Source: Porodaedalea pini (Eukaryota > Basidiomycota > Agaricomycetes > Hymenochaetales > Hymenochaetaceae). From it: a stretch of DNA of 64,000 bases. The notes beneath the pieces were generated by a model. The model did not search any database, was not told the DNA's origin, and saw only the letters and a program-made list of their open reading frames with translations. The stretch spans positions 62,001-126,000 of the forward strand of contig NBAY01000073.1 in assembly GCA_002794775.1 (NCBI GenBank), written 5' to 3'. Position numbers and translations under genes: made by a program. Shown one piece after another: positions 11,661-23,384 of the stretch. Positions within the stretch are counted from its first letter, which is position 1. Each line of letters starts with the position of its first letter.

Positions 11661-14600
11661 TTATGATGGTGGATGAGCAACCTGCAGTGCCATGACACGA
11701 TCATCAGAGACCATGATGATCTCGCGCCGCCCAAGTACCGAAGAGGAACGCTGCAGATAGCTGCTTGTACCCATCGACGAGCCGTACCCTTGTTGCCCGT
11801 GATACAGAGATGACCCGCTGCCTGATGAGTACATTGACGACCGGTCGCTGTACGCACTCTGCCGGGGATCATTTCCGTACGTGCTTGCTGGATAACCATT
11901 CAGTGGGGGTGCTGGATACAAGCTCGCCTTTGAGTGCGTAGTAGATGGTGGCGCCTCGGCGAATAAACAACGCAAGTTATTGCCTTGAATGATCTGGGTC
12001 AAGGCACCGGTCTCGACATGCCGAACTTCGACGAAAGTCGGCTCAAAAGCAAGAACATAAGGGTAATGGAGCGCTTGGTTCCAATGAGCAAGGCATGTGT
12101 CGACGCCGAGCAAATGTACTTACCAAACGAGCGAGGATGCCCTTCCCAATAAACCATAAACCAATTTCGAGCTCGCCAGCCACTCTTGTTGACGTAGAAC
12201 GCAAATTCTTTGAAACCAAGTGTTAACATTACTTGCGAACAAGGGCATGCCCAGGTGACCTACCATCATAGCACAGAAGGAAGTCATTTTCAATGCGGTA
12301 AATTGCCATCGGGCGCACATCTTCGCGCTTCTGGACAAAATCCAATGAAGCATCCGACGGATCGAGAAGAGCCTGCGTGTCTAGAGTCTCCAGATCGACA
12401 ATCTCAAATCCTTTTGTGCATCCTACGCAGAGCTTCGTCTTTAGGTAGTGTATCGAGCTTGATTCGACGGGTATATAGAACTCCTGCAGCACGTTCAATT
12501 ATCAGCATTTCATGAGATGAGAGCAAAGTGCGAACCCGGAATAACCGAAGTGTGTCGTTTCCGCCTTGAATGAGCTTTTTGAACGTTGGTTTATGTTTAC
12601 CCCGCACAGCATATTCAATAGGTTCCAGCGCCTTAATAGTGCTCGATAATTGGCTGGCCTTCACGACACAAACCAGCGTCTTCCCAAGGCACATGCCTGC
12701 CTTAAAGAACGAAGTATGTGATGAAATGCGCTTCGCTCGCCGGAGACCACCCATAGGGTCGTGCTCACTAAGAGCTTCCAGAGGAAAGGTGATAACAGAG
12801 TGCTCTGCAAGTGAGATTCAACATTAGCGTGGCTTGAGACAAAAGGAACAGATCGATGCGGACCAGAAAGCACGATGAGCAGCTGGAATTCCTCAAGGAC
12901 GTCAATTTGCGTCACATCTGGTAGTCCAAGTACCCGCACAGGATGTCGACTGGGATCCCGAAGGTTTGAGAAGTATACACCATCATTTGTCCCGTAAGCG
13001 ACTCTCCTGCCATGATCTGGATCGATTGTCGGAAGTCAACGAATTTCATTGGTAACATGCGGACTTACCAAAGGGTGCAGCACAATTGACTCTATTTGGG
13101 CCTGTAAAGAACCCCTCACAGAGTGTGACAGTATCGAAAACCATACTCCGCTCGCGCATCGTCTCCTGCTGTTTATGTATAACCTCGAGCCACTTCCGGC
13201 GATTCACCTGTGTAGTGGCCCATAGCGTAATCTGGTAGTATTTCCGACCAAGATGTACGAAAGTGATAGAAAATCCGTCTTTGCTTGGTTTCATGGGAAT
13301 GATGGCTGGGGGTGGAGGCGGCAAGTTCTTGTTGAAAGAATTACGCTTTGTCAGTGTTTTGTTCAAGGTCTTTCCCGGCTGGCGGAGTGTACTGCCTGAT
13401 AGTTCGTCCGGTGCTGCGATGAGTAGCAGTTCAAGAGGTATTGGCTTGTGATTTGATCTTGTTAGTCAAGTCGGTACGTCAAGCGAAGGTTGAAAAACTA
13501 TACCCGGCGATAGACCTTGTGTTGTTCGTGCTTGTTCTTGTCCTTCTGCTTGACCATAAGCAGTGCATGATCGAAAAGGAACAGTTGCAGGTCTCCACTA
13601 TCTGCCTGTCCGCCACGTCTTTTCAAATTGCCTTTGTACACCAACTCACGACCTTCCTCCTTTAAGCGGAGATCCTACAAAGAATCAGGCGCACTTCAGT
13701 ACTGTACACCGTATATCTAATAAGCGAGCATTAACTCACAACTTCCTCGCCAGGACGGAAGACAAGCTGTTGATCGAGCTGCAGGAGACTAAAACGATTC
13801 TCTGTCTTCCCGCTCTCGATATTGACTTTTTCCAAAAATTCCTTGACAAGAGCGATTACACGTGGCAAATCCTCCTTGTCCGGATTCCCATCAGGCGTGT
13901 ATTTCAGGACCACACCAAGAAGGAGTGGATACCGAGCGAGACGTGTAGTTGGTTTCGTTAGATAGCCGTTCAGCTCCAGCTTCCGTGATTCCGGAAGACG
14001 CTCCGTTTCCTGCAATAAATCACGATAAATGCACCAATATGTACACTCAAAGACAATCTACTCACGTCGACAAACTTCTGGAAGGCCGGATTGCTGCTCT
14101 TCTCTTTCTCAAACTCGTACTTGCCGTATAGCTGGTGACTCCCGTAAGAAACGAAAGGCGCGAATTGTGGTACGATGTCCAGGAGGATATCTCCAATACG
14201 TTCGACGAGCGCAAATGACTTCTGGCGCTTGTTGAATGATTCACGTAGCTTGCTGTTGACGGCAATAATATCGTGAATATTCCAAAATACCTGTTCAAGG
14301 AAATCTAAACGCCGGTGTTCTGGAATGACATCCGATTTTTTTAGAGGAGCAATCCAGGCCTGGATGCGCAATGTGATTAAAAATATATCTGGGAAACTTG
14401 AGAAATACGCACATCACGAAGATATTCCATATCTCGGACAAAATCACGCTCTGTGTAGATCACCTCGTTGATCGCTTCCTGGCGCTTTTTTTCCGTGTCC
14501 GATACACTATCTGCAATCTCTTTTGGCACCGAATGGATCCATAGTGTACCGGGTTCCTTCAGTGCAAAGTCAGCAGTATAAATCAACGGAGAATCAAAGT

Positions 14601-16611
14601 CAGCCTACCACCAAATCTCCCAATGATTCCTTGCTAATACTCCGTTTAAGGCCAGGCTGCGGTTTCAGATTCAGTCGAGCTTGCTGCTCTAACCGCCTCG
14701 GGCAAGCAATGCTGTAGCAAAGCGAATCCCTCGAGCAAGTCGGGGAATAGCAGTCCGTGAGCAACGTAAAGACCCCAGATGGTAGCGGGACTTCATCAGC
14801 TGACATTGCACTTGCGTTTGGTCCAGCGACCTGTGATCCAGACGTGTCGTCCGTCTGTGCATCGTCGCCCGATCGAACGCTTCCGTCATTCAACATGGCC
14901 CCTTCATTCAGTGCCGGACGCGCCTGACCACCAATGTCGGCGTGTATCGTCGAAACATCGCCGCTCACATAAGGCGCCGGCATAGCAGTTCGGAATTGAA
15001 ATAATTCGTACGGACTGTCTCTCAATCGATGATCGTATGTGACATCATGGAAAAATTTCTGCGCATCCAAAGCTCGTCCTAGCAGCAAAGCAAGGTTCCT
15101 GTCAGTCGTTTTAATGATATATGCGATCTTGTCCACCGCTTCACGCCCATCGAAAGCATCTTTGTAGGATAGGCCATCCTTGACACGTTCCGTCAGAGTT
15201 ATGCGTTCTCGGAAAGCCTCTGCTACACGTGAAAGTAGGGCTGGATACACGATGGGAGTCCGACGAGACTGGCTCGTATGAGGCGACGGAGAGTGCCGTT
15301 CGCCGTTAGCACCAGGGTTGAAACTGGGCAAGGATGGCCTTGATCCCTGTTTGAGTTCTCCGAGTATACTGCGAGCCTGTGAAGAAGTGGCGGACATTGA
15401 GCGAGACCTGTCCTGAGTCGTACGTTCTGGCCGCCGTGCGCCCATTTGACGAGGTAGCGTGCGAGTTGATTCAGATGACCGCCTCGGGGAGGACGGTGTG
15501 GGTGAGCTATGATCAACGAAAGTTGATGAGGCGGGAGAATGGCTATCCGCCAGAGAAATGCCTGTTGGCAAAGCAGTGTCCAGTTGTAACGGGTAGGGTC
15601 GGGATGAGGGACCAGCAACACCTTGGTATTCCAGAGAGCCGTCCGAGAATCGATTATCCTGGAAACTTCGAGGAGAGTCTGAGGTTTCGATTATTTTGTC
15701 AGAAGAATCTCGTGAACAAATCATGCAAGCCCACCAGAGATTCCCAAGTCTCGTCCATTGCGTCCCTGATCAGCTTTTTTTCCATTGCTGCCTTCTTCAC
15801 CCAGAAAATCCAAATCCAGTCGGGTATCGGGAGGCTCGAAGCCTAGAAGGGGTACTTGCTGAGCACCTGTTGGTGGTGGTTCTTGTGCACTACGATGAGA
15901 CCTGCTCTCCGACGGTGCGGTCGAGACCTCCTGCCCAGGGACCAATCCAGGTGACCCACGTGTCATTGGGCTATTTGAGTAGACTTGAGCCTGGTATGCT
16001 TGAGCCGGCGTCATACCAGAGCGAACCATTGCCTCGATGTTCGGGTCGACTGATTCCTGAGGTGGGGGTTGAGGTGCTATGACGCCCGTCGAGCGCGATG
16101 AGCTCGCAAGCGATCTTGCATACTGGTCCGGAGGTGTGAGATGATTGTATTGAGCCTGACTGTATACCGGATACTGCTGTTGCTGTTGCTGCTGCTGCAT
16201 CTGTATTTGCTGCTGCTGAGTGTAGTATGGTTGTTGTCGATAAGATGCAGGCGCATATGAATGTTGAGCATACTGCTGCTGCATGGCCTGCGTGTAAGCC
16301 GCTTGCGCATCATATCGTGGATCGTAAGGCTGCTGCTGGTAATAATAATTTTGAGCGGTATACTCTGCAGACTGCTGGTAACCCTGAGCGTAGTTGGCCG
16401 AAGTCGATGGTGGCGGTCGCGGGTATTGATGATGAGAAGCACTGGGGCGGCCGAATATTGATTCATAGGCAGCGCTGCGTTTGTCGGAATGGGTCCCAAG
16501 CGCACGGTCCATCGTCGGCGTCGAAGGCGGAGACGTCGGGGAACGCGCTGTTCTCGTTGCCAGAGCCGGCACGGAGGCGGCATTGATTCCCACGACCACG
16601 AGCGATGTCAT
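11661..16611 (-). CDS. ROM2: Rho1 guanine nucleotide exchange factor (Rom2/Rgf type, DEP-DH-PH-CNH)
   Basis: The product activates Rho1 in cell-wall integrity and polarity signalling at the plasma membrane. Domains in order, with genomic positions: a disordered N-terminus with Gln/Tyr-rich and pure poly-Q runs (about 16180-16330), a Ser/Pro-rich linker, DEP (about 15000-15240), the cysteine-rich TLLTDCYSPTCSRDSLCY block typical of fungal Rho1 GEFs (about 14640-14750), DH (about 13740-14560), PH (about 13050-13660) and CNH (about 11800-12950). The C-terminal tail is Ser/Gly/Tyr-rich. At least ten short introns are needed; one lies near 15660-15730. ATG 16611 is the first in frame. The end of repeat copy 2 lies only about 170 bases upstream, on the same strand. 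Confidence 0.93.
16180..16330 (-). repeat. CAG/CAA-type tract coding for polyglutamine in the Rho GEF
   Basis: The plus strand shows runs of CTG and TTG triplets that read as Gln codons on the minus strand. The longest pure run is eight to nine Gln, interleaved with Tyr and Ala. Mixed CAG/CAA codons suggest a selected or older tract rather than a pure unstable microsatellite. Confidence 0.7.
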
Positions 16612-16782
16612 TATTAAGATTGCACTACTACTAGTACTAGTAGTACTTGCACGAACGCTACAGCCGAATCACAAGACAAAGGGAATGAAAGGAACGACGG
16701 AGAGCGCGAAATAGGTTATGAGCGATGTCATCAAATCGAACCGTGACTCCTTGCCTTAGCTAGTATGTCAGTCAAAGATGAA
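16612..16782. other. Short spacer with self-complementary ACTAGT tract
   Basis: The 171-base gap between the Rho GEF start and repeat copy 2 includes the near-perfect palindrome TACTACTAGTACTAGTAGTA near 16625. It has to hold the proximal promoter of the Rho GEF, unless the promoter lies inside the repeat. Confidence 0.5.
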
Positions 16783-17281
16783 TGCATTTATTCATAGTAT
16801 CTAGAGTAGTACTAGTACTAGTGCTGTAACTCTGTGCAACGTTTCGATGGATCGCAACTCCGGTCATATGTAGACGTTGGTGGTTATATGGGAAAAAAAA
16901 TTGGTACGTACACTTATCAAATAATGAAATAGAGTATATTCTGAAAAATATGAGGGATCTAAATCTATAATAGAATGGTATATAGGGTAGCGATGCGAGG
17001 TACGAGGCTCTAACCTAGTAACCAGAAGTCCAGTGGACATCGAGATGGCATACAATGGAAGACGTAGAGAAGGAATAGGATATTGAGAGGACAGTTACTA
17101 GTATGACTCGAGACCAGGTTGAAAATAAAGAATAAAAATAGGGAAATACAAACTTAGAAAAGAAACTCCAGTCCTTGTAGATTTTGGTGACCCGGAGAAA
17201 GAGAAAAAAAGATAAAAGTCCATAGACAAAGAACCACAAAATGGCCAGTCGTTTCAAGGCACTTAGGACGAGGGAATAGGA

Positions 17282-20200
17282 TTAGATACCATAGCGCACA
17301 GCATCACGCGTCGATCTCGAGAAGAGAACAGAGCCCTTTTCGGACGAAGATGGTGTGCTCATAACGAGCGCCTTTGAGCGGAGCACATGTGCCTTGGTGG
17401 AGGATGGCGAGGACGATGGGGTCTGAGGCGAAAGCGTGAACGGCCTTCCAAGTGTCTCGCCCGGTGTATCATAGAGAAGGCTAGGCGTCTTCTCACGATC
17501 GGCATCCCTCTCCTTCTGTGTCGTGTACGGGGTCAGCCCTGTGACTGAAGAATGGAGATCAGACGATGGTGGCGGCGAGCCCAACGGAGTTGTCGATGGA
17601 ACACTTGGTGAAGGTGAGAGGCACGACGAAGCACCAGCATATTCGAACGCCCAAGGATGCCTCTTACGCATCGAGTCCGTCAATACACAATCGTCCACCC
17701 TCCTCGAAGCCGGTGTCGGTGATCTCCAGACATTAGCCATCCACGTCTGCCCGCGCTCAACTGCACCTGGATCAGTCGGCGACCATCCCGGGTACTCGTC
17801 ACGCAGTTCCTCTGGTACGGTTATGAATGGTCCGACGACGAAGCGGCACTCCCGAAGAACGCTGCGTGTGATCCGTGGCGTGGACTGATCAATGACTCTG
17901 ATTGGAGTGCTGGGTGCCGTCGGGAAAGTTTTCCATTGGAATGGTGAAGGTGGGCTCGGGTTCGGGCCAAGACCCTCTTCGATATTCGATGCGCCGCGGA
18001 GAGACAACGTCGAAGGCGAATTAACGATGTCGTTGATGATATTGTTCATTCTGGTCAACGCGGCCGATGTGGGGCTCTCGGGGGCAGCAGCAGAGTTCGT
18101 CTCTTGCAACACATCTGCAAGTCGGCCATAAGTAAGAGGAACTATACAAAAACACGCAGAACACTGACCGTCGCCAAATGACTCGTCATTCGTATGTTCA
18201 ATTGTACATTCTGAAGCTGCTAGCAATGGCAATTCGGATGTCCCGCCCCTGGTCTCATCCGGGCCATCAGGACGAAGACTAATTCTGTCCTCGCGTCGCT
18301 CGATATACCGCGTTGTATACGGGGTCATCCCTGCTGTCGAAGATTGAGGATGGAACGATGGTGACGACGAGATCAGCAGCGATGCCGATGGAAGACTCGG
18401 TGAAGGCGAAAGGGACGACGAAGCACCAGCATATTCAAACGCCCAAGGGTGCATCTTACCGATCGAGTCCGTCAATATAATGTCGTCCACTCTCCTTGAA
18501 GCCGGTGTCGGTGACGATGACCATCCCGAGTACGCGCCGCGCGGACCGTTTGGTGCGGTGGGAGTCGTCGTCCGGAAAGTTTGCCGTTGAGGTGTTGAGG
18601 GAGGGCTCGGGTTCGGGCCAAGACCCTCTTCAATATTCGACGCGTCGCCGAGAGACGACATCGAAGACGAAGTAACGATCGTGTTGAGCATGTTGGTCAT
18701 CCTAGTCAACGCGGCCGACGTGGGGCTCTCGGGGGCGATGGCAATCCTCGTCTCCTGCAACACATCTGCGAGTGGGTCATAAGTAAGAGGAACTATACAA
18801 AAGACGCAGAACACTGACCGTCGCCGAATGACTCGTTATTCGTATGTCCAACTGTACATTCTGAAGCCGCTAGCAATGGCAACTCGGATGTCCCGTCCCT
18901 GGTCTCATCCGGAGTGCCAAGACGAAATCTAGTCCTGTCCTCGCGTCGCTCGATATACCGCGTTGTATACGGGGTCATCCCTGCGGTCGAAGATTGAGGA
19001 TGGAACGATGGTGACGAAGAGATCAGCGGTGTGGTCGATGGAAGATTTGTTGAAGGTGAAACGGACGACGAAGCACCGGCATCTGGAAACGCCCAAGGGT
19101 GCATCTTACCGATCGAGTCCGTCAATATAATGTCGTCCACCCTCCTTGAAGCCGGCGTCGGTGACCTCTGCAGAGTAGCCATCCACATCCGCTCACGCTC
19201 CACTGCACCTGGGCTCGACGGCGACCACCCCGAGTACTCGGACCGCAGTTTCCGTGGTGTGCTGGGAGTCGTTGTCGGGAAGGTTTGCCGTTGGGGTGTC
19301 GAGGGAGGGCTCGAGTTCCGGCCAAGACAATCTTTGATGTTCGATGCGTCACCGAGAGCCGACATCGGAGACGAAGTAACGATCGCGTTGATCATCGTGT
19401 TCATCCTAGTCAACATGGCCGACGTGCGACTCTCGGGGTCGATGGTGGTGCTCGTCTCCTGCGACAAATCTAGGAGTCCGGTGTAAGTAAGAGCAATTAG
19501 ACGCAACGACGCAAAACACTCACCGTCACTAAAGAACTCGTCATTCGTATATCCAGTTGCACGTTCTGAAGCCGCTAGCCCTTCAAGAGGGTGTCGTGTT
19601 TCTTCAGATCTGTGCGATGGAGAACGTGAGCTGCCCGACCCATTTATCCTTCCCGTTGTATATCTTGAAGCCGCTAGCCCTACAGGAGGGTGTCGTGTTT
19701 CTTCAAGTTTGTGCGACGGAGAAGGCGCGGTCCGTAATGCTTTGCTATCGAAGCCAATCGAAGCATGTAGTGTTGGACGACGTCGAGAAGCGAGCCTAGC
19801 TCCTCGATGCTCATCTTCCTTAGCGACCATCGTGCGCGCGATTGAGGGGACAGCCAGTGCGGATTCAGCTCCACCAGTCCGAACACTCTTCAGTGATGTG
19901 AGCGCTCGCCCAGGTGTCACAGAATAGTGTACGAGTATGTCCGCAGAATCGTCCGTCCTGTGAGACGTCTCAGTGGAAGACGACGTACTGGGCAACCTGT
20001 TGTGTTTGCAGTTCCTTTGATCACACATGACCGTCGAGGTGCTCGCACCATGCGCAAAGCATGCAGTAGGGTGCACTCTAGTGGATGCATTCACCAGCTT
20101 GTATGTCTATGTGATTATGTCAGCCGAGAGAAACAAACGATGTGAGAGGAAACAAACCAGGAGCGTAAATGCGAGCACCACAGACAAGAACATCAATGCA

Positions 20201-20892
20201 ATAAGAGCAAGGAGGCCTGAGTAGTCCTGTGCAGGTGAATCAAACTTCGCGAGAAATGCCCTGGCCACCTCCAGATCCACATCCGAAGGCTTGCTAGTGA
20301 CAGGTATACCGGACGAGAAAGCATGCACAAAGTTCCAGCCCTCGAATTGCGGAAGATCCGGAAGCCAATCTTCACCCATTCCTTTCATACCCACTATGAA
20401 GTACGATGGCATTGCGTGGTCCGAGCTGACCGTGACCGATGCCACTGGAATCTCCCAAGAGAATAGGTTGCGCAAGAATGCGAAGGCCGTTGACGCAATC
20501 TGGCTCATTCGACTCATGAGTACAGGCACGACCCTCGTTGGAAGGGGAGCAAAGCAGCCGAAGACATCGAGCGCACGGCTGGAGGTAGAGGCGATGGACT
20601 TGTAGATGAATGCTATGTTGACGTCGGGGAGGGAGCTACAGAGACCAACAAGACTTGCCATGACGCTGGAGACGAAGACCTGAGGATGACCGAAAGATGT
20701 CTGAGGGAAGTGCAAGAACCAGGATGTGTATATGAAGGCGCCGACATCATGGAGGAAGCAGGTGAACGAGAAAAGATGTTGAAAGGCTTTGTATTGAGAC
20801 AGGAAGGCGGCGTGGCGGACTGTGAGTTGTGCTAGACTGAAGGACAGCGACCAAGTCGCGAAGAGTTCAGCCCAAGTGAAGACCCAGTACAT
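17282..20892 (-). CDS. Repeated gene, copy 2: polytopic membrane N-terminus plus tandem Ser/Pro/Thr-rich repeats
   Basis: I do not recognise the family. The structure mirrors copy 3 (five exons, about 1130 residues). The first 245 residues hold several hydrophobic stretches that could span the membrane, ending in a strong one (LLALIALMFLSVVLAFTLL). The rest is a low-complexity tail with three tandem exon-encoded repeats that start with DLSQET, DVLQET and DVLQET and mostly end in FGDG. Start 20892 was preferred over the upstream in-frame ATG at 20985 because a TATAAATA box (complement of 20957-20964) lies between them. The frame is intact throughout. The ERV1-like fragment at 21120-21209 sits directly upstream. 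Confidence 0.7.
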
Positions 20893-20956
20893 TTTGGCAA
20901 TGCTGGTTAAGGTGAGAGGGGAAGGAGGGATGCAGGAAAAGACGTTGCGGGTGATG

Positions 20957-20964
20957 TATTTATA
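20957..20964 (-). promoter_or_regulatory. TATA box of repeated gene, copy 2
   Basis: TATAAATA on the minus strand lies 65-72 bases before the ATG at 20892. The same box at the same spacing precedes copy 3, and it lies downstream of the alternative upstream ATG. Confidence 0.55.
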
Positions 20965-21119
20965 TCGTCTGAAGGAGGCTGGCATGAATCGCTGGGCTGA
21001 CGGTCTAGATTAGATATTGAGGCTGACCTGCTTCTAGACCTCCTCCGAGTATTCGAGGTGGACTGACTGGAGTGTCACGGCCATACAGCATTAATATTGT
21101 CGTTACACCAGGAAGTGGG

Positions 21120-21209
21120 TTTCGCGACTTTTGAGGATTTGTGTCGTTCATCGTGGCAGTTGAGAAAGCGAGTTCAAAAAGCGTGACCGCGTCAAATGGG
21201 ACTTTGTCT
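21120..21209 (-). pseudogene. Fragment of the ERV1 leader and first codons, inverted
   Basis: Read on the minus strand, this stretch aligns with the real ERV1 start at about 21575-21665. It carries the same leader (GGTCACGCTTTTTGAACTCGC versus AGTCACACTTTTTGAGCTCAC), the same position of the ATG, and first codons for MNDTNPQKSRNPLPGV versus MSNTNSQKSQKAPPGV. The frame stops after about 60 codons without the catalytic domain, so it is a captured 5' fragment. It points away from ERV1, with the foldback element between them. Confidence 0.75.
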
Positions 21210-21258
21210 GCCACCCAGTCAGGACACTTTGTTTTCTCCCCTCGACACACACACGCAG

Positions 21259-21573
21259 ACACAATTTGAAACTTGAAAACTTTGAACTCACAATGGACAC
21301 AAATCATCTGGTCTAAAGGAATATTAATATTAATAGAATGGATTCAAAAACAATCAGAGTACCAGTCCTCCAAAGTCAACTTGGCATCATACAGCATCAG
21401 ATCAATCATGTATTTCAATGATGGAAACTCAGAAACTAATTATGATACCAAGACAAGTTTGGAGGACTGGTACTCTGATTGTTTTTCAATCCATTTTACT
21501 AATATTAATATTCCTTTAGACCAGATGATTTGTGTCCATTGTGAGTTCAAAGTTTTCAAGTTTCAAATTGTGT
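21259..21573. mobile_element. Foldback / MITE-like element with 116-base inverted arms
   Basis: The left arm (21259-21374) and right arm (21458-21573) are inverted copies with only a few mismatches. They begin ACACAATTTGAAACTTG and enclose an 83-base loop. The element has no coding capacity; the open frame of 114 residues across it is accidental. I could not find a clean target duplication, so its superfamily is unknown. It lies 40 bases before the ERV1 start codon and contains no CpG at all. Transcription through it would give a long hairpin RNA. Confidence 0.85.
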
Positions 21574-21613
21574 TGACACAGTCACACTTTTTGAGCTCAC
21601 TTTTTCAGTCACC

Positions 21614-22189
21614 ATGATGAGCAACACAAATTCTCAAAAGTCACAAAAAGCACCTCCTGGTGTTGTTCTTGGTCCTGACAGGAAACCTTGCAAGCCCTGC
21701 ACTGTGTTCCACAACTTGAACCTGATGAAAGCAAGGGCTTTGTCAAAGCAGCCTGGCGTGTCCTTCTCTGCCATGGCCGGGAGGATGGGTGCGCTCGCTT
21801 CTGGACCTCAGGCTACAGCTGCACAAATCAATGAACCTCCTGCAGGGTGTCCGGCAGATGTTGAGCAGCTTGGACGTGCGACATGGACCTTCCTACATAC
21901 CACCGCCGCATACTACCCGGACGAGCCGACGCCAATACAACGTACACGCATGCTCGGCCTTCTTTTTGCACTACCGGTGCTTTATCCATGTTCATGGTGT
22001 GCGATGCATCTTGGTGAAGAGATTCAGCATGCACCACCAGACGTCAGTAGCCGTGCGGGCCTGAGTAAATGGCTTTGCGAACAACATAATCATGTAAACG
22101 AACGTCTCGGGAAGGCTATACTTGACTGTTCACTGAAGAGCACGGATGAGCGTTGGAAGGATGGACCGAGTGATGGTAGATGCGACTAG
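21614..22189 (+). CDS. ERV1: FAD-linked sulfhydryl oxidase, Erv1/ALR family
   Basis: Erv1 works with Mia40 in the mitochondrial intermembrane space, where it re-oxidises Mia40 and passes electrons to cytochrome c. The 191-residue single-exon product has the N-terminal shuttle pair KPCKPC (about residues 25-30), the FAD fold with RATWTFLHTTAAYYP, the active-site pair in YPCSWCA, and the FAD-binding helix CEQHNHVNERLGKAILDC. Length and motif order fit the family. Two adjacent ATGs (21614 and 21617) are possible starts. The first 140 or so bases are CpG-free while the rest is CpG-rich. 5' fragments of the same gene occur at 21120-21209 and 48141-48240. Confidence 0.95.
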   Translation: MMSNTNSQKSQKAPPGVVLGPDRKPCKPCTVFHNLNLMKARALSKQPGVSFSAMAGRMGALASGPQATAAQINEPPAGCPADVEQLGRATWTFLHTTAAYYPDEPTPIQRTRMLGLLFALPVLYPCSWCAMHLGEEIQHAPPDVSSRAGLSKWLCEQHNHVNERLGKAILDCSLKSTDERWKDGPSDGRCD

Positions 22190-23384
22190 ATGTACGTCCA
22201 AGCATATTCACACATTGCTGATTGTCTGACGATCGCTGTAGTATTAGCTATCGATGCTGCTGAACAGATCAATCCCCACTTATTGACCATAGTCGTAATA
22301 CATGAACTCTCTACCTCAAGAAGTGGGATATGATGCTACCTACCTTTCGACATCCTACGAGAAATGCTTTAAATTAAGGCCTATATATCGAATATGCAAG
22401 AAGCCGGAACTCCAAGCATGAAACAAGGAACGGAGCAAGAACGGCCTCAGTTCGCTCGACTGTGCTTTAGCATAGTCAGGTCATTATCAAGCGGAGCGTG
22501 GAACTGTAGGCTTGTCGAATATGTAAGTATAAATTTTGCTATACTCGAGAGCACAGCCTTACCAGCTGGCGAGTGATTATAGCCTGAGTCTATGCGATCG
22601 GATGTACGTTCCCATCTGTTGGACCATCCTCCTAATCAGCGCAACCTGAAGATCGGTGTCCCGATATGCTTCCCTCTTCAATCCTTGTTGTACGTGGAAA
22701 GTTTACTTACTGTTCTCCTCTCCGTTCCTGTACTAGCACAGCGCACTTGAATACTGGACTCTAATTTTGCTTCTCGACAGAATCTGATATGATGGCCACG
22801 GGAAGCCATGGTTCCCCCTAGTCAATCCATCTCTTTATCAACGTGCTCGAATCCTATGGGAAACTCCGGCCTGTTTTCGATTGACGCCATCTCGCAGCGC
22901 AGTCCCCGGACAATAAACTACTTGTACTCTGTAAGTAGCTTGGGATTCACTGCGCTGCCTCAGTCCACGGCCATTCAAACGAACTTCTATAAGTTCCTTG
23001 GATTTTCCAATTGATAATGACAGGTGTCCAAGAGTTCGTATACACGCTATCGATACAGAGACTATACATAGACATACCATATATTTACAGGTGCGGACTG
23101 AGTCGCATGAAGTCACGAAGCTTAGCAGGCAATAATAAGAGGCGAGCGTTGGTAGGTATGTAAGGAACGTAAAGCTGAGCACAGGAACGTCGAGCATGTC
23201 GAAGATAATGCAAGCGAAGACAAGAAAAGGGTGATACAAGCAAGTTATCCTGAGGAGGAAGCAAGAAGAGAACAAGAAACTTATATGAGATACAAGTTGT
23301 ACGATGTGGTATGCGATGACAGCGAGTGGAAGGGCTCTGATACGTGAAAGACAGCTATTGCGTTCGCAGGAGATGTTGCAATGT
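22190..23384. other. Intergenic, convergent 3' flanks
   Basis: About 1.2 kb lie between the ERV1 stop and the stop of the opposing membrane-protein gene. A minus-strand frame at 22838-23416 is open for 192 codons, but its hydrophobic, Cys-rich sequence is unlike a conserved protein and it overlaps the end of the neighbouring gene. I treat it as 3' UTR. No other structure was seen. Confidence 0.5.

Larger units (their letters stand above)
16783..21209 (-). repeat. Segmental repeat, copy 2 (about 4.4 kb, inverted relative to copy 3)
   Basis: This block matches 48141-52588 almost base for base in inverted orientation. The match runs from the TCACAAAGTC/GACAAAGTC start, through an ERV1-like 5' fragment, a TATAAATA box and the whole five-exon gene, to GAATAAATGCATTCATC at the 3' end. 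Differences are scattered substitutions and small indels. Beyond both ends the flanks are unrelated. No terminal inverted repeats, target duplication, reverse transcriptase or transposase are visible, so it looks like a duplicated chromosomal segment rather than a standard transposon. Confidence 0.9.

Noticed and set aside
20893..20985. Upstream ATG (MPASFRRYKY) as start of the repeated gene
   Set aside because: A TATAAATA box lies between this ATG and the next one in both copies, so transcripts probably begin after it.
16783..21209. Repeat copies as LTR retrotransposon or DNA transposon
   Set aside because: No reverse transcriptase, integrase, transposase, LTR, terminal inverted repeat or target duplication was found. 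Boundaries differ between copies (copy 1 stops early).
21273..21617. Open frame of 114 codons across the foldback element
   Set aside because: It is made of the two inverted arms and the loop, with no conserved protein. The ERV1 start lies just after it.
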